A stretch of 64,000 nucleotides of DNA, from the NCBI GenBank assembly GCA_947311845.1, contig CAMZMU010000107.1, positions 35,961,271-36,025,270 of the forward strand. The letters run 5' to 3'. Positions 47,401 to 57,989 of the stretch are shown one piece after another. The notes beneath the pieces were generated by a model. The model ran no database searches, was not told the DNA's origin, and worked only from the letters and a program-made list of their open reading frames with translations. Position 1 is the first letter of the stretch, and every line of letters begins with the position of its first letter. Origin of the DNA: Poa pratensis (Eukaryota; Streptophyta; Magnoliopsida; Poales; Poaceae). Made by a program: the position numbers and the translations under genes.

Positions 47401-48857
47401 GATGGCGGACGGAGGTATTGATGTTGCAGGCCAATACTTCACAATGTCACCGGAAGGAGCGGTCACAGTAATGGTCTTGGCAGCACAGTCGAGATTAGCC
47501 TGGTATTTGGCTAGCCAGTTCATGCCCAGTATGACATCAATGCCTTTGGACTTCAGAGCTACCAAGGCATAAGGAAAAGACAAGGAACCTATATTAATCT
47601 GGACCTCAGGAGTAACCCATCGGTTTGCCATTTGGACCAGGAGTGGAGATCACCAAGGGCTCATTTTCTCGAACGGTATTTTGTGGTCTTTTGCAAACGC
47701 TATGGATATGAATGAATGCGATGCTCCAGAGTCAAACAAAACTGTAGCTGTATTGCCGTTGATTCGTAACTCACCCATAAGAACGCCGGGGTCTCTTCAG
47801 CTTCTTCACAGAGACGTGGTTCAGGCGACCACGCACATAGGTCCAGCCTTGCCAGTTGGAGTGGCAGGGGCTCGTGCAGGAGTTATCGCGAGAGGTGCCT
47901 TCTGGGGGCACTCCCTGGAGTAGTGACCAGCCTGGCCACAGGTGTAGCAAGTGACTCCAGGTGGAGCAGGTAGCATAGGACGGTACCCACTTCCGCCTAT
48001 CCCAAGTGTCGAAGTAGTGGGCGCGGAGGAGGTGGCCTATATCCTGCTGCCTCGGCATGAAGGGAGCACGAGGTACGGCGCTGTAGGGAACAAACACCCT
48101 GCGCTTCTTGCTCTCAGAACCCGAGGAACTCTGGTGGTCCCCATGTGCGGGCCTCTTGGAAGCTTCAAGTTCCTTTCTTCCTTGCTCAAGAGTGAAAGCC
48201 TGGTTGAACAGCTCCTGATAGGTCTGGAACCTGAAGGGCAATAGCTCATAGCGGAGCTGCGGATTCAGACCCTTGCGGAACAGCTCTTGCTTGTCAGCAT
48301 CATTGGTCACGTCCCTTGGGGCGTAACGAGAGATGGTTGAACTCACGACCATAAGTGCGGAGGTCCATCCGTCCCTGTTGCAAATCCAGGAACTCCCTCC
48401 TCTTCAAGTCCATGATCGGCTGGGGAATGTACTCGCACGGAAGGCAGTGCGGAATCAGCCCAGGTGAAGACATGGTTGGCTGGAAACAAAGCCACATGGC
48501 TTTCCCACCAACAGCCAGCAGCACCAACCAAGAGATAGGTGGCAAAGTTGACTTGCTCGCCAATGGACATGAAGCGCGGAGAACTTGCGCTCCAAAGCAC
48601 GAAGCCAATCATCAGCTTCCAGTGGCTCCTTAGCATCAGCAAAGTGGGTGGCTGGAACGCAGGAACTCAGTGAGAGTGTTGCACTCGTTCCTCCGTGCAT
48701 TCTGCTGCACCAACTGTTCCAGCAAGCGCTCATTGCGCCCACGGTTCTCCTCAATGGCCATCAAGACCTCAGCCATCGAGGGTGGTGGCGGCAGATCATC
48801 CTCATCATCATTGTGGTTACCGCGACCACCACGGCCTCCACGACCTCCTCGAGCCAT
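44440..48857 (-). pseudogene. Gypsy gag-pol, many frameshifts
   Basis: Pieces in minus-strand order: gag start at 48857 (MARGGRGGRGGRGN); capsid region with FRKGLNPQLRYELLPFRF (about 48290); a CCHC knuckle reading CYTCGQAGHYSREC (about 47920-47960); protease VLFDSGASHSFI (about 47720-47750); RT from 47631, with [20 protein letters not shown] and the YIDD catalytic box near 46780; RNase H near 46200 ([11 protein letters not shown]); integrase 45633-45193 ([23 protein letters not shown]); the integrase tail with SYNNSYQASLGMAPFE (about 45100); and a chromodomain-like end near 44700-44600. Frame changes separate most blocks, so no full polyprotein is encoded. Because many of the changes are single bases, sequence error and real decay cannot be told apart here. 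Confidence 0.85.
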
Positions 48858-49405
48858 TCTGGAGATTTGACAATGACACAGTTAGTATCTTTCTCCGAAT
48901 GGTCGAACAATAGCATTAGCGTCTACACAAGTACACAGACTAGGGACGATAATACTTTGCGAGAAGGAAAACAACAAGATAGAACTTGGGTCAAAGATCA
49001 GCATCATGTGCTACTAGTGAGAGTTAAGAAATCACAACTTAACACACTCTAGTTGCACAATCCGGGACCTTATGTTCAAGTCCGTGGGTTAAAACCCAAA
49101 GAAAGGATCAAAAGATTAACTCGGTAGAAACATCTGAGTTGATTTGGGATTGCAACGCAGCGGGAGCAACGTGACACATAACACTAAAGGTCGAACCCAC
49201 CCCGTTTCTAATCATTTTGAAGTAACAGTGAGAAGTAAAACCTTTAACTCAAATGAGGTAAGATTGCTCCGAGATTAGAGGGTAACCAGATAAGGAGTAA
49301 AAAGAATCCTAAGATGGTTTTCACAACTCATTTTTAGGTTAAAAATATTTTCACAAACACTAGACTCAACATCGACCAGTAGAAGGGTTTCCTACAGGCA
49401 GTACT

Positions 49406-49417
49406 GCTCTGATACCA
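49406..49417 (-). promoter_or_regulatory. Primer binding site (initiator tRNA-Met)
   Basis: The minus strand reads TGGTATCAGAGC, complementary to the 3' end of plant initiator tRNA-Met, three bases after the LTR end GCGCCACA. The same motif follows the middle LTR near 40914-40925. Confidence 0.9.
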
Positions 49418-49420
49418 ACT

Positions 49421-52400
49421 TGTGGCGCCCTGACCTGACTGTTATACAGTGATGCTGTGTGTCACCGGTTAAGCGATACAACCGGAGGTTACGGGTTTAC
49501 CAATCCCCGGCCAAAACCTTTGGCAGGCGTTGCTCGGAATGGATCATCGGCAACGCAACACCCCGATTGATGCCTTAACACAGGCACAACCCTCAATGCA
49601 TAATAGAGAGATCAAGACTTGTGGAACAACTGGCACATCACAGACTCTACGACACAAATCATATAGTTCAACTCTTATAATAGAGAAAGATAGCAAATGA
49701 CAACCAGAGGTCACAGACCCAACATTACATCAAGCGGAAGCGAATTAGGTTGTTCTAAACAACAAGAACCAAATATGGCCTAAGAGGCCTACAGATAAAC
49801 ATCACACGCCAGCTGTTCCGGGATGTCCCAAGCTGCCACCTGGGAACCCCAGACTACTCGTCGACGTCCACAAAGAACCCACCTTCGAGGTCGGTGAAGT
49901 CCTCTGAAACAAAACAAACGACGTTGAGTTCGACGAACTCGCAAGATTAAGAGCTAATATATGCTCGATGAGGCTTTCAAGTTATATGGTTGTTTTGCAT
50001 AAAGCTGATTTTATTTATGAAAACATAACTCAAAGGCATCGACTATTCAGATATTTTCAAAAGAGGTAAGAAGTACTCTTTCTTTCATCACCTTTCTCAA
50101 CATCAACCATTGTACCTGTTCATCAAAGGCACCTCCCCGAATCACCCTCGAGGAAGCTCACCTTGCATTTGTGAGTGGTACCTCTAGTACCCAGTTTTTA
50201 ATCATTCCGTTAAAGTTATTCTATGATCTTACCTTCACTTCCCAAGTTCGTCCATAACCGCGGACACGGCTTTTCGAAAAGATTTAACCCTGCAGGGGTG
50301 TACAAATGTTTGCCACGCGTACCGTCCGGCCCATTACCTGATCATTAGCTCTCTTCCTTGGAAAGCCGGCTGGGTGGGAGCGGTGTCGACTTCTCCCTCG
50401 TTAAGGACTTTCCAGGATCATCAGTGAGGACGGACAGGTGGGTCCTCCAACCCCCGTCCCGTGGCCACTCATTTTCCTAACACACCATCCTCATCCAGTT
50501 CACCACCATCATCACGCACGCGCAAATGGAAGCCCGAACTAGAGGACCCTGGCTAGCCCCGCCGAGTTATTTAGTCTATGAGGGTTCCTGCAAATGCATA
50601 GGCCTCACGCATGGTTGCACGCTCAGTCTTGGTTCAAGAGGTAAGAACTCGCACCTAGGCGGCGAGAACGAGACAAAACACCACAACCACAGTGGCCTCT
50701 CATCCCCACCTTTAAGCATTTTATTATCCATCACCACATTTCTCCACCATCATTCTCCGTTCATCACCGTTTCCAACATAAACCATCCACCATATAGCTA
50801 TGCAATTAACTAAGCATGGCTAAGCAACAACATAGCATAGTAAGTATCTCGGGCCAACAACGAACCTATGGATATAGGAGGGAAACAGGTAAATGGCATA
50901 GGGAACTTAATGCAACTATAGGATACTCTAATCCAATCAAATTGACATTTGGAACCGCATGCAATATTATAGTGGAGAAAATATTTGCGGAAACATAGGA
51001 TAAGATATGCTCAGAGGGGGGATTACGCTTGCCTTGTTGATACGGCTGGTAGTACGGATCGTCACAAGACGGGGGTGACACTTCACCTCCTTGATCTACC
51101 GATGCACAAAACACGGGAAGATACAGTCAAACACCACCATGCTAACATATGCAATGCGCAATCACATGATGGCATGACAATTTGAATGCACCGTAAAAGT
51201 ATTGAACAAGATCAACAAGTTAAATGGGGTCCCCGTTATATTTATTGCATTAATTGGAATAAACCCCATATTTTAACTTAGTGATTATAATTACTACTAG
51301 AGCACATTATTGTAATTGTGATCGATGAGGCATGATGATGATGATTCTGGATTACTCATGTTTTTCTGATCATTTTGATATAAAGAACACATTTTTCGGA
51401 GGTCCCGGTGAAAAGTTATTAATTTTAGAAATTCCTCTTTTTAAATTATTTACCTTTTATTATTTTAATTCCAACGATAAAAAGTTTTATTTACTCGACT
51501 CCGCGAGAGAGCGATGGAACCTGAAGGAATCAACGGAGGTTCGATAACTCTACAAGCGAGAGGGGGAGCGGGGACATGTGCTACCGCGAGGGAAAAGAGA
51601 AAAAGAATATTGCAAACTTTGCTATCCAGGCCGGAAATTCCGGTCCAAAGGTGCTCTTGGGCCGGAGTTTCCGGTCCACCAAAATCTCAGCCCAAAGCGG
51701 CAGCCACTGGACCCAGTCCGGAGTTGGGCCGGAGTTGGGCCGGAGTCTCCGGGCTCCAACCGACGAAACAGAACGAGGGAAAAAAAAAAGAACGCACGGC
51801 AGGGCCCGACGGGTACGACCTTCGGCGACGGCGGCCGCTCGGCGGGCAGCACGGCGTAGCACGAAATGGGGAGAGGGGAAGGGCATGCAGAGGTGCAGCA
51901 TCTCACCTGCGAAAAACAAATTCATCACGGACTAGTCCTTCCAAAATTACAAAGAGGTCCTTTTCTGTTTTAAAATCAAAACCAGCACATGTTTTGAATT
52001 AATTGGGGCATTTAAAACATTTTGCAAAAATGTGAGAAAATTCCAGTAGCCTCCCCACAACATGTGGAAACTCCACCAAAATTGGTTTGGCAAAATAAAA
52101 TGTTTTGAACCACTTTTGTTCATAGTGTTGAATTATATCATTTTGCTCATTTTCCAAATATTGCTATTTAAATATTTTGGGGCAAAGGCAAAAACAATAT
52201 TGTGGACTCTTGGAACCTCCTTGACAAATATGGATGTCCAAGTAATTTTGTTTGCAAGTTTGATTGTCTTCCTTGTTGTGAAATTTGTTGGGACAAGTTT
52301 TGCATTATTGGTTTTCAACATTGCCAAGAATGAAATTGTGTGGCTTAGCAATTTAAAGGGATGCAATGATGCATGCATGCCATGATGCAAATGAGGACAC

Positions 52401-52440
52401 AAAAGTGAAAATTTGGTACTCAAATTTTGGGGCTGTTACA
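49421..52440 (-). repeat. Gypsy LTR copy 2 (3020 bp, 5' LTR)
   Basis: It begins TGTAACAGCCCC at 52440 and ends GCGCCACA at 49421 on the minus strand. Compared with copy 1 it lacks one block of about 463 bases: CATCTCACC (ending at 51907) joins directly to TGCGAAAAAC. Confidence 0.9.
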
Positions 52441-52880
52441 ATGATCATATGCCATATGACTTTGAGGGTCCTCATGCACAGGTTGATCACAACGTGCCGG
52501 CATATTTCGCAGATTATATCTCAATGCATTTGGAAATACGTGATTAAAATACTCATAATGCACTCCAAACTGATCTAGCGGAGAATTTGTGGGCACGCGG
52601 AGCATGGCAACGGCAGAGGAGGAAGAGGAAGACGTTTGAACTTTATTTTATATATTTGAGTATTAAATATTGTATTTGAACTATTACATATTTATGTATG
52701 TTTGATTTTTCCTTTCACAAAATATTAAAATTCATGTAAAAAAACCTTTTGGGGCGCCCCTTTGGGCGGCGCGAGTGGGGAACGCGGGCGCCCAAATGGC
52801 GTACCTTGTCCGGACAACGCCCAAATGGCACGTCGGACGGCCTTTGGGCGCCCATTTGGGCGCCGCGACTGGAGATGCTC
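52441..52880 (+). pseudogene. PIF/Harbinger transposase C-terminal relic 1 and element end
   Basis: Immediately after the gypsy LTR, the plus strand reads YDHMPYDFEGPHAQVDH, then FADYISMHLEIRD, a stop codon, and NTHNALQTDLAENLWARGAW. This matches the C-terminal end of plant Harbinger (DDE_Tnp_4, ALP1-like) transposases. About 240 bases later the element ends GCGACTGGAGATGCTC, followed by TTA (52881-52883). The 5' part was lost or is displaced by the gypsy insertion. Confidence 0.75.
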
Positions 52881-52883
52881 TTA

Positions 52884-53150
52884 GCTAGCTCCAAGGGACC
52901 AGGAGAACGTTGAAGCTGTAGTCGACGGACACGGCGACACCGGCCGCAGCCACGAGAACGCTGAGGACAGCGGTGCAGACGGCATCAGGAGCACACGGGC
53001 CTCGAGGCGCGCGAGCTTGTGCTCCAGCTCGGCGAGAGAGTGTTTGAGCCGCGCGCAGGGACGGAGGGAAGGGAGGACGAGCAGGGCTAAGCCTCCCCTA
53101 ACAATGGTCATTTACTTAAGCTTCTCTTAATGCATATGTTCATGGTAAGC
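52884..53150 (-). other. GC-rich gene-like fragment, unidentified
   Basis: The minus strand has an open frame with LKHSLAELEHKLARLEARVL, a short heptad-like helix. I cannot identify a family. It lies between two Harbinger relics and could be captured host sequence. Confidence 0.3.
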
Positions 53151-53164
53151 ACATCTTAGATCAA

Positions 53165-53639
53165 ATGTGTGAGATCATGAGTGCTTGCGTTATCATGCAC
53201 AACATGATCATTGAGAGTGAGCGTGATACGAGGAAGCCATTGATCAACGAGGTGTTTGATTTCCAGGGGCCTATGGCCCATCCACAGCCGGGCGTGTCGA
53301 CGCAGTATTCAGAATTTCTTGCCATGCATAGGGAAATTCGTGATGGAACAATGCATACGCAGTTGCACGATGACCTCGTGACGCACTTGTGGGCTATCAA
53401 AGCAACTCAACCGGCGCCGGTTTGAATATGTCATGTTTTAAACTTGCATTCGTATTTGAACTTTACATTCGAATTTGAACTTGTGTTGTAATAATTTATA
53501 CTTCTCTAACTTCGATTCGTGGTTTACCCGAAAAATAATAATTTGGAGTGCATGTTTGGGGTGCGCCGATGTGGGCTGCACCATTCACGTGGCCGGACAC
53601 ATGTCCGGCACCCCATTGGAGGGTGCGATGGAGATGCTC
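53165..53639 (+). pseudogene. PIF/Harbinger transposase C-terminal relic 2 and element end
   Basis: The frame 53165-53425 reads MCEIMSACVIMHNMIIESER, then NEVFDFQGPMAHP, FLAMHREIRDGTMH and LHDDLVTHLWAIKA to a stop. This is the last ~85 residues of a Harbinger transposase: the ACVIMHNMI helix is hallmark sequence near the last catalytic acid. Upstream catalytic regions are absent. The element ends GGAGATGCTC at 53639, followed by TAA (53640-53642). The sequence differs clearly from relic 1, so they come from different subfamilies. Confidence 0.85.
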
Positions 53640-53642
53640 TAA

Positions 53643-54080
53643 TGCGTACAAGAGAGCGGGGGCGCTGACTTTCCCATTTCCGTTCTCTCTACAGACTCTA
53701 CTCACTCCTCTCTTTAGAGTCGCCCGAGCCTCACCGGCACCGTTCCTCTCCTCCTCCTCCGTCGGCGCTGCCGGTCGGAGTGGAGCTGGAGATGGCGGTC
53801 TGGCTGTTCTGTATATAGTAGGTCTAGTTTCTCTCGCCGTCGCAGTAGGTTTTAGAGTTTGCTAAATGGTCCTGTATGGCGAATAGCGAGATACCGTCTT
53901 CCTTTCCTCAACGCCTGGCGTGGTCACCCTCGGGCAGCGACCAAGGCCTGTGCTTCCATGGCGGATGGCGTGCTGGAGGAGCATATCTAAACGTGTGTGC
54001 TTGAATAAGCTCGAGTTTGTCTGGTTCACTTCAAAACTCTTTGATCTATTGCTCGTTGCCGGTATGGAGGTGGCGGCCTC
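53643..54080. other. Left half of an unclassified repeat split by an LTR element
   Basis: GC-rich, without a convincing gene. It ends ATGGAGGTGGCGGCCTC, whose last five bases are the target duplication of the LTR element inserted here. Sequence that resumes at 61851 is its likely continuation. Confidence 0.4.
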
Positions 54081-54581
54081 TGTCGGGGGAATACTTTCTG
54101 GATTAAACCGCGGCCCATGACAGTGCGACTTACTTTATTTCGCACGGGCCAAGGCCAACGTGGGAACAAGCCCAACATCGTACCGCCACAAGGAGAAGAG
54201 GCTAGAAGGCACAGAGGCGAGTTAGACTTCGGGTAGGTCCTGGTTAATATATTCCTTGTGGAGAAAGTTTCTTTTGTAACTTGGCGAGACTCTGTGTATA
54301 TAAAGAGGACTCGCAGGACTTAGAGAGGGTCAAGCCCCTAAACCCTAGCTCATACGGCGAGTACCAGATCGGATCGCCTCCATTGTAACACCTCGATTAT
54401 CATATCAATACCAATCTAGGGTAGGCAGGAAGTAGGTCTTTTACCTCACATTGAGGGGGCCGAACCTGGGTAAATCTGTGTTGATCTTTGTTCCTGCGAT
54501 CCCAAGCTCGGAGATGCTTGACTCGCGTAATCCCACACCTACGAAGTCATCTATGACACCTGACGTGACAAACCCACGACA
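54081..54581 (+). repeat. 5' LTR of non-autonomous element
   Basis: It begins TGTCGGGGGAATACT and ends CCCACGACA. A TATA box, TATATAAAG, is at 54297-54305 and probably drives the element transcript. It differs from the 3' LTR by several short indels, mainly within 54115-54235. Confidence 0.9.
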
Positions 54582-54583
54582 GT

Positions 54584-54600
54584 TGGCGCCCACCGTGGGG
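54584..54600 (+). promoter_or_regulatory. Primer binding site of non-autonomous element
   Basis: TGGCGCCCACCGTGGGG starts two bases after the 5' LTR. This is the expected primer-site position and is of the TGGCGCC type seen in grass gypsy elements. I did not assign the tRNA. Confidence 0.65.
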
Positions 54601-56150
54601 CCTGCGGTCAAAAGCGTCACGTTCCGCGCAGGATCGAAATCAGGCTTCAAGGACATCGCCATCGGCCAAGTTGAAGACATCAATGGGGTCCCCTTCATCG
54701 ACGACTCAGAGTGGGGACCCGAGGCAGATCGCATCGAGTTTGGATACATTGTTCCCATCGGATCAGTAAAAGTTTTCGTCGGATCCGTCAGTCGCAGATC
54801 TATAGATGCGACTCAAGGAAGCGAGTCGGGGAGGAACTGCGGCCGGTCAGGGTCCGCGTGTTGGAGGACTACAACAAGCTACAGCAAACTACCCATCCCC
54901 GTCCGTCAAGACCTGTTTGGGGATCTCTACCAAATCAGGAAGGAGACCTCAAGATTGAAGAATTGAAGCTATCAGGACGGAACTCTGTGAAGAGGCACAA
55001 AGACTCGCGGCTGAGCGCGAAAAACTCCAAGAAGAAGGTCGACGACTCCGTCGCTGGCAGCCAAAGCACCAGGCGGTCCGAACCAAGACGACATCTGAGC
55101 GCAAGAAACTCCAAGAAGAAGATTGGCGACTCCGTCGTTGGCAGCAAAACATCAGATCAAGATGGACAGAGGAGAGATGAAATCACAGTTCCACGGCGAC
55201 CCAGAGAGCAACGTGCACGCCGCGATAGGAATATTGTCAAAGATAGCACCGGTTGGAGACACACGAGCTGATAAGGAAGCTCGCCATGCGATCGACCTAC
55301 TGCAAACCGCTGCTGCTTACAACAAGCAAATATGTATGGAGTCACGCCCAATGAGCCGCAAAACGAGGTATCATGGGGAGGAGAAAAGTGCAGCGTCGAA
55401 GAAGTGGTCAACCAGCTAGCAGGTTTGCAGGTATCATTGGAAAAAGAAAAGAAGATAGAAGGCGAGTCAGACGTCCGGAGCGACTCAGCCAGCCCAGATT
55501 GAAACTGATTCAGATGAAGATTCAGCGCCAGTAAACTCCTATTCATTATTGAAAGGACCAGCATGTTTTGGAGAGGAAATACGGCTCACTCGTTTCCCCC
55601 CGAACTTCGTGAGTCGCAGCGAGTCACCACCTATCGCAGTGACCAAGACCCTGCCTTATGGATAGAAGATTACGAGGCAAGCATGACAGGGCTGATGTAA
55701 CTCAGGAAGTACGTGCGAAATACTTCCACTTGGCAATACAGGGAGAAGCCAGGGATTGGCTGTTAAGGCTGCCATCAAAATCAATAAGCACATGGGAAGA
55801 CTTGAAGGACAAGTTCATCAACAGATTCCAAACAGAAGACATGAAAAACCTTAGACAATGCATTCAAAAGAGGACGAATCAAGCGGCGACTGGATCAAGA
55901 GTCGCGGAGATCCTTGGCTCCGCCAAAACTTAACAGTACAGCTGCAATACAAGCTATGAGGAAGAACTGTAGATTTGAGCCGCTGGTGCACAAATTAAGT
56001 CGCGCTGAGCACAAGATTGATAGTTTCGACCAGCTTTTGGCAACAGCTGACAAGTACGCAAAGACAGATAAGGGGACAGGCGGCTTATCACAGAACCCAA
56101 CAGGAAATTGCAAGTCGCGCAAACTGAACATCGCGCACACCAGATGAAGG
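54600..56150 (+). pseudogene. gag region of non-autonomous element
   Basis: Several frames carry pieces. The recognisable core at 55658-55860 reads VRAKYFHLAIQGEARDWLLR and then STWEDLKDKFINRFQ, the retrotransposon gag domain. It continues in another frame with HKLSRAEHKIDSFDQLLATA. The upstream part is charged and repetitive: a KNSKKK(V/I) DDSV-type unit repeats near 55020 and 55105. Frame breaks prevent a single product. Confidence 0.7.
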
Positions 56151-56529
56151 AGCAAGGAGTGATAAGGCCTACTCCCTAATAACTGCAAGGGGATCTTCGA
56201 CGTGCCTTGCGACTTACATCGCAGGAGAGATGGCAGGCCAGCGGTCACACAAAGGCGCAATGTCATTATTACCGGAGGTGGAAAGAAGGCGACACGCCAG
56301 ATGCGGCTCGCAGTGGATCAATGCAGCACAAGAATAAATCTAGCTCTCATCAAGGGCCTGACGTTTTACCTAGAAGAAACATAGGACAGTTTCATACAGT
56401 GGAAGTACAAACAACGGATGGAAGCCGGAGAGCGGTCAGATTTCAACGCCAGAAAGGTATCGTCGCTGGACAGAGCAATCGGTTATTTGGAGTCGCGGCG
56501 ATCACCCCCCAGAAGTAAGAGATCCAGGA

Positions 56530-57225
56530 CAGCCAGCTCTTGTGGTCACGCCTGAAGTCGCGGGATACAAGTTAAGTAAGGTCCTAATGGACGGAGGAGG
56601 AAGAGTAAACATCCTATATCAAGACACGCTCCGAAGAATGAATATACCCGAGACGGCTGCGACCATCCAGGAAAGAAATTCAAGGCATAATCCCAGGAGC
56701 TGTTACGCGACCAATCGGAAAGATAACACTTGAAGTTAGCTTTGGAACAGAGCGGAACTTCCGCACAGAGCTCCTAGACTTTGAGGTTGTAGCAGTCAAA
56801 AGCTCATATCATGCGATCTTTGGAAGAGAAGCCTATGTCAAATTTACCGCCGCCCCTGCTACGTCTACCTACAGTTAAAGATACCAGGACCAAACGGTGT
56901 TATTACAATATATGGAGACAGGCAGAGAGCGTTAGAATGCGAGAACGCAGGCTCAGTACTCGCAGAAGAAGCTTGCATCGCCAACTCCTCACACGGATAT
57001 CAGTCGCAGATCGGTAATCGCAGCTCAAAACGAGTCGCGTTGGAGGTACCGCGGAAGCGGCCAACAGGATGCAGCCACCGGATGGTAAATACCCACCGAG
57101 AAGTCGCGCATCAGCAAGATAATGCCCCAGAGGTCGCTTGATACAAAAAGAAGACAAGAAATGGCGCATGTGCATAGACCCAGCCTCGATCAACAACCCC
57201 AGCCAAGAGGTTCAGTTATCGTGAG
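56530..57225 (+). pseudogene. Protease and reverse transcriptase stub
   Basis: The protease frame reads VVTPEVAGYKLSKVLMDGGG and then VNILYQDTL, with the DGG in place of the usual D(S/T)G and typical of this gypsy group. After a frame change there is YHAIFGREAY. Near 57140-57225 the RT start appears as KWRMCIDPASINNP. Nothing of the RT catalytic core follows. Confidence 0.65.
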
Positions 57226-57229
57226 TCCT

Positions 57230-57880
57230 TACAAAGCAACTCAACTCAACATAAGTCGCAGCTCAGTGCGGCTAATCGCCTAACAAACTTGCTCTCTGCT
57301 TCAACATGAGACATACATCGGAGCTATCATGCTCGACCCGAGTCGCTTTTAGCGACTCAAAATTGAACCAATCAGGTGTTCAACCCACTCCGTTAGGAGT
57401 ATTAATTCGCAACTAAGTGCGATGAGTATCAAGTATGCATGGCCTGCGGGGAATAGAAAACCCGCATTAAAGGGCCTGCATCATCCTGTAACACCCTGTA
57501 AAACATCGAGTGATTATGAAATAAAGCCGGCACCCTTGACATTCAAGGGTTTGTCGTTTCGCCTCAACTATCATTGAGTCGCTGAGTCTTTTGAATTTCA
57601 TATATCACTGACCCTTGAGGGCTCCTTACGAGCATCGCGAGTACCAATCGCACCTCAAATTTTGCCAAACTAGTGGCAATCCTTAAGCTAGAAGCGTCTT
57701 GCATTATGCGGCCAAAGTACTGGGGTGTGGCGTCAATCGAGCTTGATTGCCTATCATGGCCGCTCTCGACCCTGAACACACATGTTCCTAGGAAATACTG
57801 AGCCGCGCGAGCGTCTACTTAATGGAATTATCATGAAAAGAACCTGCTTATAGGTCACCAAAATACTGTTTATAATACAT
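57230..57880. other. Non-coding internal part of LTR element
   Basis: No open frame. It contains repeated GAGTCGC-type words. It separates the RT stub from the antisense region. Confidence 0.4.
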
Positions 57881-57989
57881 GAATGTCTTACAGACTAACG
57901 GGCATGTCCCACATTATTTATTTTTTCTTCCGAGCTACAGGAGTGGGAATTGGCGCGGCTTGTCTCGCGGTTGCAGTCGCAGGTGCCCT

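Larger units (their letters stand above)
40050..52440 (-). mobile_element. Ty3/gypsy chromovirus in tandem LTR arrangement
   Basis: Read on the minus strand the order is LTR (52440-49421), primer site, gag-pol (48857-44440), polypurine tract, LTR (44426-40929), primer site again, and the first part of gag (40361 to about 40050), where it stops abruptly. This is two elements sharing the middle LTR, the second truncated, as unequal recombination or nested deletion would leave. Domain order (protease, RT, RNase H, integrase, then a chromodomain-like tail) places it among chromoviruses, probably the Tekay/Del type. The left end is a truncation, so no target duplication can be tested. Confidence 0.85.
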
